Assembly (NCBI GenBank): GCA_964035545.1
Contig: OZ037773.1
Span: 1,862,751-1,926,750, forward strand
Reading direction: 5' to 3'
Origin: Bugula neritina
Lineage: Eukaryota; Bryozoa; Gymnolaemata; Cheilostomatida; Bugulidae
Length of the DNA stretch: 64,000 nucleotides
Positions 13,701-28,700 of the stretch are shown here, one piece after another (the first letter of the stretch is position 1; the number at the start of each line of letters is the position of its first letter). The translations under genes and the position numbers were made by a program. The notes under the pieces were generated by a model, which made no database searches, had not been told where the DNA came from, and saw only the letters and a program-made list of their open reading frames with translations.

Positions 13701-16700
13701 AGCAGCCAGCTGTTGTAGCCAGCTTCTAATAATAGCAGTAGAGGCAGCACGTGTGTTGTACTTATGTGCTGTATAATATACTAGTATATACAGAGTATGT
13801 GTTATATACTGTATAATATACTAGTATATACAGAGTGTGTGTTATATACTGTATAATAGAGTAGTATATACAGAGTATGTGTTATATACTGTATAATATG
13901 CTAGTATATACAGAGTATGTGTTATATACTGTATAATATACTAGTACATACAGAGTGTGTGTTATATACTGTATAATATACTAGTATATACAGAGTATGT
14001 GTTATATACTGTATAATATACTAGTATATACAGAGTATGTGTTATATACTGTATAATATACTAGTATATACAGAGTATATGTTATATACTGTATAATATA
14101 CTAGTATATACAGAGTATGTGTTATATACTGTATAATATACTAGTATATAAGCGTACACAGTAAATATATTGTTGCACTGTACTTTTTGTGTGTTGTCAG
14201 TGCATGGCTCAGTAACACTTAGTATCATGGGGAACTGCCACATGGTAGCCTATAACTCTTTTTGGAGTTATCTTATTATTTAATGATATTTAGCTATGTG
14301 GTTATCAATCAAGTATCAAATTCAACACTAGAGGGCATACAATCTGTCATTTACTGTATTTAGAATTAGACTTAATTTATAGTGAAGTACTAATCTATTT
14401 GATGTGTTAAATTTATATTTCTGTTATTTTTCATCTGATTGCTTAATGTATTCGATTACATTAGCTGTCTACAATTCTATTAATTTAGTATTGTGTTGTT
14501 TGACTGGAATCTCAAGTCTGTAATTTAGTTTGAATTGTTGGTATGATTTTCTAGAAGAAAAAAACACATTGAAAATCTGAAAAGGGGAGGGGGTTAAGAG
14601 CATCACACTTTAACTTACACCGCTTTTGATTTCTAGAGCTGCATTTAGACTTTTCTTGAACATAATATTGCCTGAGTTGTTTGATAAACTCATCCTTCAC
14701 TTTTGCAGTTTGTGCATTTTACAATTTTCTTCAAGCTTTATTTAATGTGTGTGCAGTTTAGAGGTAATTGTGGTGTTTCAGCTGCGTTGGAATGCACTGC
14801 TTCATACTAACATTAAATGTAGAGTTTGTATAAGAAACATACTTGTATACTATAATATACTGTATACTATATACTGCATACTATAATACACTGTATACTA
14901 TATTATACTGTATACTATAATATACTGTATACTATATACTGCATACTATAATATACTATATACTATATTATACTGTATACTATATTATACTGCATACTAT
15001 AATATACTATATACTATATACTATAATATACTGTATACTATATACTGCATACTATAATATACTATATACTATATTATACTGTATACTATATTATACTGCA
15101 TACTATAATATACTATATACTATATACTATAATATACTGTATACTATATACTGCATACTATAATATACTATAATATACTGTATACTATATACTGTATACT
15201 ATAATATACTGTATACTATAATATACTGTATACTATATACTGCATACTATAATATACTGTATACTATAATATACTGTATACTATATACTGCATACTATAA
15301 TATACTATATACTATATTATACTGTATACTATATTATACTGCATACTATAATATACTATATACTATATACTATAATATACTGTATACTATATACTGCATA
15401 CTATAATATACTATATTATACTGTATACTATATTATACTGCATACTATAATATACTATATACTATATACTATAATATACTGTATACTATATACTGCATAC
15501 TATAATATACTATATACTATATACTATAATATACTGTATACTATATACTGCATACTATAATATACTGTATACTATAATATACTGTATACTATATACTGCA
15601 TACTATAATACACTGTATACTATATTATACTGTATACTATAATACTGTATACTATATACTGTATACTATATTATACTGTATACTATATTATACTGTATAC
15701 TATATTATACTGTATACTATAATACTATATACTGTATACTGTATACTATATACTGTATACTATATACTGTATACTGTATACTATATTATACTGTATACTA
15801 TATTATACTGTATACTATAATACTGTATACTATATACTGTATACTGTATACTATATACTGTATACTATATTATACTGTATACTATATTATACTGTATACT
15901 ATAATACTATATACTGTATACTATATACTGTATACTATATACTGTATACTATATTATACTGTATACTATAATACTATATACTGTATACTATATACTGTAT
16001 ACTATATACTGTATTCTATATAACTAGTTGGTTAACACATTGAGCATTACATTTAAGTATTAATTACAAGCTGGGTGTAGTTGCTGTGATTACATTTAAA
16101 TGCTGTTTTCCACTTCAAGTCTACAGTTCATTGCCTTGTCTCGTAGTTAATTAGTTTTTCTAAAATTGAATGTGCTAAGAAAATGAGTGGAGCTGGTGAT
16201 TTATTCTTCACATATATTTTATTATTAGAAATGTTGGACGAAGCTGATGAAACATGTAGCTGCCAATGTTGTCCTCTAGGCAGCATTGTTTTAGTTTGTA
16301 TTATTTACATTAGTTTCAAGTTGCTATAAATCAATGTTACACACACATCAATCTGGCCACTAGAACTAGTGTGTTGCAGGTTTAAAAGTTTCATGCATTA
16401 CTGCTCTGACACACATAAATATGTGCACAACACTTCGCATCTAATAACTATTTAGTCTTAATATTGTAAAGCATAATATGTTATATAGAGTATACTATTA
16501 CTTATTTTGTAATATTATCCCTATATAATATAAGGCATTATGTTTTATAGTGTTATATTTGTATGGTATTCTTTATATGGTATATTGTCTATATACTCTA
16601 TAATATTATATATTGTATAATATATGATGTGGCATAACATTATGATTTAATGGTGCAGCCAACTTGAATTGAGTTAGATATGGGAATTTTCTGCTCGATT

Positions 16701-19700
16701 CAGGATCATCATTCACATGGTTAGAAGATGAATGCCTGTATGGGAGTGCATGCTGTGCAAGCATTGTAATCTCAACTCTACTAAATTTATATTATTGCGT
16801 GTATTGTTTGAGTTTATTTGTTTAAACATGTTGATGAATGCAAACATTGCTTGGAAGTGTATGGGAACATTATTGTAATATTATTACAGATGGATATGAT
16901 GTATAAAATAAGCAATTACATGAGCTTAGTGTTTTATCTTATACATTGATATACGACTTCTCCTGATTGGTCAATCTACTGCTGCCAGCTACGTACTAGT
17001 GCAGTCTATGTTGAATCAGAACAGTTAAATGTCAGTTGACAATTCACTGCAGTACAGAAGCTGTTAGTCTCGCTTTTTGGATTTATACTGGTTGCTCATA
17101 TATCTGCTGATACCTTTACTGGCTGCTGATACCTTAATGGTTGCTGATACTTTTACTGGCTGCTGATACATAAATCTGCTGTCTGCTGATACTTTTACTG
17201 ACTGTAAATATTTTGCTAGTGCAGGTTATGCTATCTTCCACACATTTTTATGGACTCTCACGCTCTGTATAATGGATTATAAAAGTCAAGTCAACAAACT
17301 ATAGAAGCAATTTATTCAATCCCCTGAGAGGGTGTTTGCCTCTGGTAGGCAGCGCATTGACTCTGTATGCACTGAGGCAGCAGTGAGGCAGCAGTGAGGG
17401 GTGTGAATTCGTGTAGCTCCATACGCAGGTGGTGTAGGTGCCACCCTATACAAAGCTAACAAGAGAGGCATGGTCATACACCTTTAGCTGTCCTATAAAT
17501 GGCAGCAGGGTAGAGCACTTCACAGTATAATCTCGGATTGTATAGGATGGGGGGCTGTCAGGGCAAATCTCCCAGCAGGAGGAAGAGAAAACGGAGGAAG
17601 ATAAAGTTGTAAGAATAGTTTATAAAGCTATATCACTGTGTTTGTGTTGGTGGTGATAACCTTTCGGTTTTAGAGTGTGTTATGTTCATTTGGGGAATTT
17701 ATCAGTTAGTTTAGCTGCAAGCTCTTACCAACTGAAAGTCTAGTATGATATAGCTAGTAATATTGACACCATGTCGTGTGTATTTACTTCTCTTAAAGTG
17801 CTGTGATGATTGTGGGGTAAAAGTGTGAAAGCTGCATAACCGAAAAGTAGATATTTTTAAAATAAAGGGACAACTCCAACATTTTGGGTTCACTTGTTTG
17901 TATCTTTCCTTCAAAACACAGTTAATATGGTAGTTAATATGGTAGTTGACATGATGTATAGCAGTGTTAAAGTAGAGTCATAGTACAATATGCTAGTTGT
18001 ATTCAACTTATTCTAAAGTCTCTCTCGTAGCATTTTTCAAATTGATGAATTAATGCTTGCATTTAGTATGCTTGACAATTTAACTGTATGATTTTTTACC
18101 ACTTGATATTCTATTATTAACACAAAAAGTTTTAGTGTTTTGAGCCTCTTTTACTATTGAATTCACCATTTCTTATAGATTGCTGATAATTATTCTATTG
18201 GACCACTATGTTTATTATTGTGTAGCTATTCTATATTTACCCACTTTGTTGGTTTTTACCAACTTAGCAGCACTAGATGTACAGAAAGGCTGTTTTGCAT
18301 GTTAGAAAGTGTTGCACCACTCAACTTACTAACTATCTTATACAGCTTGTCATGTTCATTACTAACTGAAATGTTACACTGTGTGTATGCAGGCCTTTTA
18401 TTATAGCAACCATACAAATACTTCTACTATTCCTATTAATATTTTAACATCTGGGCTGCGTTCAATTGGCCATATATTGCATGCCCTGCTATATATTCAA
18501 TTTACTGCTATATATTCAATTTACTGCTGTGTATTCAATATGCTGCTGTATAATATTCAGGTTATCCTTATTACTAGTTCCATCACTGAGAGAAGACAAC
18601 TCTGCATTATGAATATATATTATTCTTATTGTTAAGTGCACACGACCTTGTTATTTCCACAGGGTGTGCATAGCTTGTGAATTTGCTCTATAATTCTGGC
18701 TGTATCTTGTACAATGTAATACAACATGTATTAGTACATTTACTACAACATGTATTAATACATGTAATACAACATGTACTGCAACATGTATTAGTACATG
18801 TAATTATACAACATGTATTAGTACATGTAATTATACAACATGTATTAGTACATGTAATTATACAACATGTATTAGTACATGTACTACAAAATGTATTACA
18901 GTTGTGTGTTGTGTTTTTAGAGCCACTAAAGCCCGGCAGCAGAACTTAAACAGACCTAGAGATGACTCATTCTCCGAAGATTCACTGAAAGGTCTGTCAA
19001 CACTTTTAGAATAATATGTATTACTATTACAGCATATTACTATATTATTACATTGTTATATTATTGTTATACCGTATTATCGTATTGTGATATTAAATTG
19101 TTGTATATAACTATATCATATATGATATTGCTATAGCATATATAAACTCAGGCAAGTTTATATATGCTATAACTATATCATATGATATTGCTATAGCATA
19201 TATAAACTCAGGCAAGTTTATAGTCACCATTCCTGGGAGAAACCCTGATGAGAAGGTTTTTACTAAATTGAGCTAAGGACTTATTCATCTATGTGGCACA
19301 GGAGCAATTATTACTGGATACTCTTCCTAGCATCACCAATGGTCTTTACTGGGGTTCAACCCCATGACTACTGTGCTTACTAAACCAACACTCTTATTCC
19401 TGGACCACAACTGCTCCCTTATTGCTATAGCATATAGTAGTACTCTATTATCGCATTACTATATATTTGTATTACTATGTTACTATATTACTATATTACT
19501 ATATAGTATGGTATTACTATATTACTGTATTACTATATTACTATATAGTATGGTATTACTATATTACTATATAGTATGGTATTACTATATTACTGTATTA
19601 CTATATATTATGGTATTACTATACTATATTAATGTATATCACATGGTATTATTATGTAACTTGGCAGGTGAACAGCAAGCAGCAAGACTTGATAGGAGAA

Positions 19701-22700
19701 AGCGAAGGATTTCCTCAACACTCAAGGCAGCCAATAAGGAATCAGATAACTTTAGTGAGAGTGATGCCGCGCTGTCAGATGACAGTCTGGCTGAGCCAGT
19801 CATCAAGCGCAGGTCAGTTTATCTCTTTTAAATGTCAGCTGATAGAGTAACCTTGTAACGCTATTGTTTGCTTCTCCTTATACTTGTAGTTTCACTTTAG
19901 TTTTTCTTTATATAATTGCAGTTTAGTCGTTCTCCATATATATGTACTTTTACTTTAGTCTTCATGTAACTGTAGTTTCGCTTTATTTATTCTTCATATA
20001 AATGCAGTTTCACTTTAGTTATTCTCCTTATAATTGTAGTTCATCTGCTCAAAGGCAAGCAGAAGAATTGTTCAGACTGAGAGAAGAGTTTATGGATGCA
20101 AAGTTCAGTGTTAAGAAGGACCTCGTTGTTCAGGCACATCCTTCCTGGGACTGTCTGAGCGCTGCCGCAGTAGTAGAGCTTCCGACAGTAGTTTCATGTT
20201 GTACGTCACTCTGTACTATACTCTGTACTATACTCTGTACTATACTCTGTACTATACTCTGTACTATACTCTGTACTATACTCTGTACTATACTCTGTAC
20301 TATACTCTGTACTATACTCTGTACTATACTCTGTACTATACTCTGTACTATACTCTGTACTATACTCTGTACTATACTCTGTACTATACTCTGTACTATA
20401 CTCTGTACTATACTCTGTACTATACTCTGTACTATACTCTGTACTATACTCTGTACTATACTCTGTGCTATACTCTGTGCTATACTCTGTGTACTATACT
20501 CTGTGTACTATACTCTGTACTATACTCTGTACTATACAGAGTATAGTATAGTATAGTATAGTTTAGCACTATACTCTGTGCTAAACACTGTATTATACTC
20601 TGTGCTAAACACTGTATTATACTCTATAGTATACTCTGTACTATACTCTGTATTATACTCTGTATTATGCTGTGCATTATAATGTATTACACACTGCACT
20701 ATACCGCAATGTGCGCTGTTTTATATATTATATTGTACTCTGCACCTTATAGGGTTTATACTATTATTATATTATGTTACACTCCTCATCATATACTATT
20801 ATACAGATCACGCCGCTCCAGCTATCAGAAAACCTATTTTAAATTTGGATATCCATAGACTGAGCTCTACACCTGTGGATGTCTGGAGCTCAGTCTATTC
20901 TCAATCTACATCCGCCGACAAGTTCATGGTCACTGCTAGACCTACCAACAGCAACGCCAAGCGTAAGTTATTTTCCTTTTCAGCTTTTCTATGACATCAC
21001 ATCCTGTTATTAGTGCATGTGTTCTCTACTCACCTATCTACTCTATGATATCACATCCTGTTGCTAGTCAGTGTGATTTGCTTTTTCTTTTCCATTTTAA
21101 ATTCATGGAGAATAATTAAAACATTGAGTTTTTGTAACAATCTCGTGGTCTGTAGGTGGGATGTGTACCCAGTCAAGGACTGATGTGTGGGGCTCTATTC
21201 ACCCGTCACATCTATCAGATACAGGTCTTCGGGCTATAGTTGTTGATGAAGTTCATTGCCAATGTTCTGAAGAAGGATTAGAGTTTAAGGGTGGGCTAGG
21301 CAGTAACCCTCTAGCAAGATCTACTGTTTCTATTGTTAGCTATGATGGTAAGTAGTTGACGACTTCTGATGTCCTCAAGTCACACTTGAGGTCTGAATAA
21401 AAACACCAGAATATTATATAATTTCTTAAAAAGAAACAAAAAATAATATACAAGATCTACCAAAACTGCAAGGTCATAATTTCTTGTCTCATTCGTATAA
21501 ACATTGAACAACACTTCAACATTCTTCACATTTTAATTTATTTTGCTTGTAATAGTCAACTGTTTGAAGAAAAATCTCGTGATTTTCTTATAGATTCCGA
21601 GTCGTTGGCCAAAGCTAGCACAGCTACCAGTGCTCTTTTACTTGGAGCACCGAGTGACACCTGTTCTACTAACACCAATGACCTGCTGGCAGATGTCACA
21701 GTTGTCAACTCAACTTTATCTGACTCATTCACTGCCACTAAACAAGTGCCTGCAGCTAATGAAGCACCTGCCTCTGAGACCTATATGACTGTCGACTTGT
21801 TGACAGCTGAACAAGAACTTGATCAGGTTGATGGAAATGGTCATACGAAAGCAGATTATTTTCTCTCTTCTCACCGAACACCTGTCTCTACCTGTCACCA
21901 ACCCAGTCTCTCACTCAACATTAAAGGTAGATTAGAGAGTCAGTGCTGTAGATCTGTCTGTAAACATACATGTATAATCAGCAAATGAAACTGTAAATCT
22001 CTGGAAAGTGTTTTAGTAGACTGTAAACTTCTCTTCAACACTTGCAACGTTTCTCTGCATTATTTCTTCTTCCTGTTTCAGATGCTGACTCAGATGACAC
22101 GGATGAACTTCTAGCTTGTCGTCCAATCAATACAGCTCAAGAACTAAAAGCCAATGAAATGTATGTTTACACTTGACGTACTGAGTGTTGGATGTATTTT
22201 ATCTGTTTCCTTTTGCACTTGCTGCTTGATGCCTTGTTTATTACAAGTTTCCCATTTTGTTTTGCTACTCATTATTTTTTATGCCAATTTATGTCCAAAC
22301 TAATATTTTGTTATATTTTGTTGTTATTGTTACATTATTTTGCTGGTCTGTCTAGATTAGCACATGTTACTCACCAGTCACCTGTTGTCACATGCCAGCT
22401 CAATAATGACACTCATGACTCACCTGCTGTCACTTGTCAACTTGACACTGACACCTGTGACTCACCTGCTGATTCACCGCTATCTATACAACAAATAGCC
22501 CAGCTTTTAGTTGATGAGGTCCTTAAAAAGAGTGTGGCGTTGGTGTCAGCTACAGCTCTTGCTTCTAGTGTCACGGAGGATGTTGTTGTGACGGAAGTTT
22601 ATTTTAGTGACTCCAGCTCTGAGAAAAGGTGCTTTTTGTGAAACATTGGAATTGTAGTTAGAGTTCTCTATCTATCTCTAAACCTTGCAGTGTAGTACTA

Positions 22701-25700
22701 ATGTTGTGTAACATAATATATTCAGTTATGAGAAGCTTATCTGTCCACTGAACTTGATTTGAACTAAGATTGATGCTCAGTTTGTCTTCCAAGCAAATTC
22801 CTGCTTACTTTTTTTTAACATTTTTAAAATACAAGGATTCATTCTTGTGTTGACAAACTAATATTAATTTTCATACCATGATAATCAGTTCGGTTCCTAA
22901 TTCACGTCAAAGTTTAACCCTCACTTTATGACATTGTAGCGTGAAAAAACGGTATGATTTCAACTCCCTAGTATACCAGTGTGCATCACTTCATTCCACT
23001 GCTTTCTTTTGATGCCATCAATCAGCTGTTTGCTTCTCATGCGTTGGTTTCTTCTTCTGTTTGTTACAAGTTTCTGCTGCTGTTTCTTTCCTCTTTCTAT
23101 TTTTTGTGATGAGACTTAGGGAACGAATAATTGAACATTCCGTATTGGTATTTTTAATATTGTCTGTGAGGCTAATTATGTGGCTACTATATCAATTGGT
23201 GACTGAAAGGCAAGAGTGACTGTGTAGTAAGAGTGACTGTGTAGTAAGCGTGACTGTGTAGTGAGAGTTGTTGTATAGTCAGAGTGACTGCGTAGTGAAA
23301 GTTTCTGTGTAGTGAAAGTGACTGGCAGATGCACACTATTTATATATGCATGCTCTCTGTAGTGTCTTGCTCTAATACTCACTGTTATTTTAGCAGCTCT
23401 CAGCTGAGTTGTGTTGCTATGCTGTAGTTGCACTGATTTGCTGTAGAACTGTGCTGAGTGAGCTTATTGTAAGGCACCACTTGTGCACCACACTTGTAGT
23501 TATATTCCTTTAGCCTCAGGCAACAGCTTGCATTCAAGTGATGCTTATGCTATGCTGTAGTTACCATGAGTTGGTTGGAGTGAGCTCAAAGATATTTTCT
23601 CCTGATGGTACGGCACTCAAGGATGAGCCCCTGTACTTTGATGATCCTCCTGTGAGTGCCCCTCAGTCTATATATTATGTATATTAGTACAGTGACTTGT
23701 TGGAAAGTTTATTAGAGCTGTGTGTGTTGTAAGCCGTTAGTGTGATCTGATGTTGTACAGTTTCAGGGACGTTCTTTGTCAGCTCAGTCTGAGACTGTGC
23801 AACTCAACGGCTCTGGTGTCCAGGTCATAGCAGTGCCTTGGGACGTTGGAACTACCCCCTTACCAAAAGCCTACAAAACTGAAGTAATTGAAGCTAACAG
23901 ATGTGAAATAATGAACGATTCTAATCAAGATCCCAATCACCATAAAGATTGCTTGGAAAAGCCACTAGAAAGTCACATAACTGATAGCAAAGGCGAAAGT
24001 TGTGATACAGACCTGTACTCCGTGGATCAGCCAATCCCAATTGCTGTTTTATCTCAGATAGTAAAAGAAGATTATAGAGGATTTGAACAAACTGGTTCTT
24101 CGATTCAATTTTATGAAAACAAGACCAAAGATGAGCCAGGTGAGTGGATAATTGTAAACTGGCTGCAGTTACTCTACAGAGTGAATCTGCTGCAGTTACT
24201 CTACAGAGTGAATCTGCTGCAGTTACTCTACAGAGTGAATATACTGCAGTTACTCTACAGTCTACAGAGTGAATCTGCTGCAATTACTCTACAGAGTGAA
24301 TCTGCTGCAGTTACTCTGCAGAGTGAATCTGCTGCAGTTACTCTACAGAGTGAATCTGCTGCAGTTATTCTACAGTCTACAGAGTGAATCTGCTGCAGTT
24401 ACTCTACAGAGTGAATCTGCTGCAGTTACTCTACAGAGTGAATCTGCTGCAGTTACTCTACAAAGTCAATCTGCTCTAGTTTTTCTACAAGCTAAATCTG
24501 CTGCAAGTTTCTACTATTCTAGTCTGTCATGTTTTCAGCTGATGCAATGCTAAAGACGTCTGCAGAGTCCATGTGCTCGGAGAGTGATGAAACTGAGAGT
24601 GAGTCACGATCAGCTGGCAGTTACCTTCTTGAAAATAATACTGAGATGAAGGACCTAGCAGAAAGCCAAGTGTCCCAGTCTCATATTATATCCAGTATTG
24701 CAGAAGAAAAGGGTGTGTTTACTGTTGATGATTTAGACTAGTAGTAGATTTGCTGCTTGCTGTTTTTTCTAGAAAGTTCATTGGCTTTGGTGCACAGTTT
24801 GTCAGTTAAGCCGACTGCGAGTTTGGTTCATAGGTTATTGAAATATGTTTTAGAACCAATCATACTAAAAAGGAAGTCACATGACAAATTAGGAGACTCG
24901 GCCATTGGCTCTGATTTGACAGAAGATGTTGAGTTGAATAATCAAAAACTGCATCAGGAAAGACGTATGTACATATAGCATACTGATATTATTAGCTTTC
25001 ATTTCTTGTACCACCAGAGCTTTCTCTTAGTGGTACCAAGGTTCGAATCGCTGTGAGAATCCCTGATGGGTGATGTTTTTTTAACAGAATAGATGATGTC
25101 TTTTTTTTAAAATTAGGCTAGGGACTGTATAGGCTGTGGCACAAGAGTAATTATGACCAGATACTCTTTTTAACATTACCAATAACTTTGGCGGGATTCG
25201 AACCCTTGACTAATATTTTAGCCATTTGATTATACTAGGGCTGCTAAGAATTCAAGTCTCATTATCAGCACGCTATTCTTTTCATTATAGAGCATACTCT
25301 ATTTATTTATAACTGAAATTAATTTGTTGTGTTTATTGAAATAGCCTTTGGTCCTTTATTATAGCCGGGTCATATGCTGCCACTAGAGAACAGCTCCTTC
25401 TCTCTGACTCTGGTGAGTGACTCATTATCTGTCCATGTGCTGCTCTGTGTTTGTCTGTCATTCCGTCTGCTGCTGTGTCTGTGTAGTGTGGTTCTCACAT
25501 TCACGTCTCGTTTGTTTAGGGAACGGTTCTGATAAAGCCGATACTCCCCCTCCTCCGTCTGACTCCGAATTCCCAACTAACCCTGAGAGCGGTCTCGCAG
25601 AGACTGGTGATGAAGATACGTGTGATCGTACCCAGTCTCTCCGTTCTTCTTCTCTCTCTAGTAAGATGTGTTCCTCTGTATTTCTGTGTAACTCTGTGGG

Positions 25701-28700
25701 TGTCTGTCTTGGTCTTCGTAGCCTAGCTGTATCGGGTATATGTACATACAGTGTAGATGTATAGTGTATAGGTAAGTGTATAGTGTAGATGTATAGTGTA
25801 CAGTGTATAGGGTGTATGTATAGTATATAGTGCATATGTATGTGTAGTGTTTAGGTATAGTGTACAGTGTAGATGTATAGTGTATAGGTAAGTGTATAGT
25901 ATATAAGGTAGGTGTATAGGGTATATGTATAATATATACTGAATATGTATGTATAGTGTATAAAGTAAGTGTATAGTCTATAGTGTAGATGTATGTATAG
26001 TGTATAGGTAAGTGTGCAAGGTATATACATGTATAGTATATAAGGTTGATGAATAGTATATAAAGTATATAGTATACAAAGTATATAGTATATAAAGTAT
26101 ATAGTATATATAGTATATAAAGTATATAAAGTATATAGTATGTAAAGTATATAGTATGTAAAGTATATAGTATATAAAGTATATAGTATATAAAGTATAT
26201 AGTATATATAGTATATAGTATATAAAGTATATAGTATATATAGTATATAGTATATATAGTATATATAGTATATAAGGTTGATGAATAGTATATAAAGTAT
26301 ATAGTATGTAAAGTATATAGTATATATAGTATATAGTATATAAAGTATATAGTATATAAAGTATACAGTATATATAGTATATAGTATATATAGTATATAA
26401 AGTATATAGTATATAAAGTATATACTATATAAAGTATATAGTATATAAAGTATATAGTATATAAAGTATATAGTATGTAAAGTATATAGTATATAAAGTA
26501 TATAGTATATAAAGTATATAGTATATAAAGTATATAGTATATAAAGTATATAGTATATAAAGTATATAGTATATAAAGTATATAGTATATAAAGTATATA
26601 CTATATAAAGTATATAGTATATAAAGTATATAGTATATAAAGTATATAGTATGTAAAGTATATAGTATATAAAGTATATAGTATATAAAGTATATAGTAT
26701 ATAAAGTATATAGTATATAAAGTATATAGCATACAAAGTATATAGTATATAAAGTATATAGTATATATAGTATATAGTATATAAAGTATATAGTATATAA
26801 AGTATATAGTATATAAATTATAAAGTATATAGTATATAAAGTATATAGTATATAAAGTATATAGTATATAAAGTATATAGTATATATAGTATATACTATA
26901 TAAAGTATATAGTATATAAAGTATATAGTATACAGTATATAAAGTATATAGTATATAAAGTATATAGTATATGAAGTATATAGTATATAAAGTATATAGT
27001 ATATAAAGTATATAGTATACAGTATATAAAGTATATAGTATATAAAGTATATAGTATATAAAGTATATAGTATATAAAGTATATAGTATATAAAGTATAT
27101 AGTATATAAAGTATATAGTATATATAGTATATAGTATATATAGTATATAAAGTATATAGTATATAAAGTATATAGTATATAAAGTATATAGTATATAAAG
27201 TATATAGTATATAAAATATATAGTATATATAGTATATAGTATATAAAGTATATAGTATATAAAGTATATAGTATATAAATTATAAAGTATATAGTATATA
27301 AAGTATATAGTATATAAAGTATATAGTATATAAAGTATATAGTATATAAAGTATATAGTATATATAGTATATACTATATAAAGTATATAGTATATAAAGT
27401 ATATAGTATACAGTATATAAAGTATATAGTATATAAAGTATATAGTATATGAAGTATATAGTATATAAAGTATATAGTATATAAAGTATATAGTATACAG
27501 TATATAAAGTATATAGTATATAAAGTATATAGTATATAAAGTATATAGTATATAAAGTATATACTATATAAAGTATATAGTATATAAAGTATATAGTATA
27601 TAAAGTATATAGTATATAAAGTATATAGTATATAAAGTATATACTATATAAAGTATATAGTATATAAAGTATATAGTATATAAAGTATATAGTATATAAA
27701 GTATATAGTATATAAAGTATATAGTATATATAGTATATAGTATATATAGTATATAAAGTATATAGTATATAAAGTATATAGTATATAAAGTATATAGTAT
27801 ATAAAGTATATAGTATATAAAGTATATAGTATATATAGTATATACTATATAAAGTATATAGTATATAAAGTATATAGTATATAAAGTATATAGTATATAT
27901 AGTATATACTATATAAAGTATATAGTATATAAAGTATATAGTATACAGTATATAAAGTATATAGTATATAAAGTATATAGTATATGAAGTATATAGTATA
28001 TGAAGTATATAGTATATAAAGTATATAGTATATAAAGTATATAGTATACAGTATATAAAGTATATAGTATATAAAGTATATAGTATATGAAGTATATAGT
28101 ATATAAAGTATATAGTATATAAAGTATATAGTATATAAAGTATATAGTATATAAAGTATATAGTATATAAAGTATATAGTATATAAAGTATATAGTATAT
28201 AAAGTATATAGTATATAAAGTATGTAGTATATAAAGTATATAGTATATAAAGTATATAGTATGTAAAGTATATAGTATATAAAGTATATAGTATATAAAG
28301 TATATAGTATGTAAAGTATATAGTATATGAACACAATGGTATGATGCAGGCGGAGAAAGCATCACGTTTGTTTTCATGACTCGCTCGCACAGTGCTGATG
28401 AAATTAACGCAGACGACACAGTTTCTGAAGATCTAGACATTAATGAAGTGTTTGGTAGAAGTTCTTGTGATGTAGACAGCACTTTAGGGTCAAAGGTCAG
28501 ACATATATGTTATCTGTATCTGTTTATTTTACAGCTGGAGTTACTGCTCACCAACCGGTAGGGAAAAACCTCACTATGATTGGCTAATCACATTTATTAA
28601 ATAATCGTGCAAACTACACAAAGCAATATTTCCTGACCACGCTGTTTATGATTTGCGATAAGGCACCATCTGAATGAAGCTTTCAAAATGCTGATTTGTG

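Noticed and set aside
23120-23147. Possible exon encoding RERIIEHSVL
   Set aside because: It has AG and GT borders but exits in phase 0, whereas exon 25 needs phase 2, so it cannot join.
24773-24964. Second AKAP-like pattern in exon 28 (VHRLLKYVLEPI)
   Set aside because: It fits the spacing but has a proline inside the helix, which would break RII binding.
27280-28482. 400-codon minus-strand frame of Tyr, Ile and Leu, and similar frames from 26425
   Set aside because: Translation of the 16-bp AT satellite. No conserved protein features; it runs antisense over exon 31.
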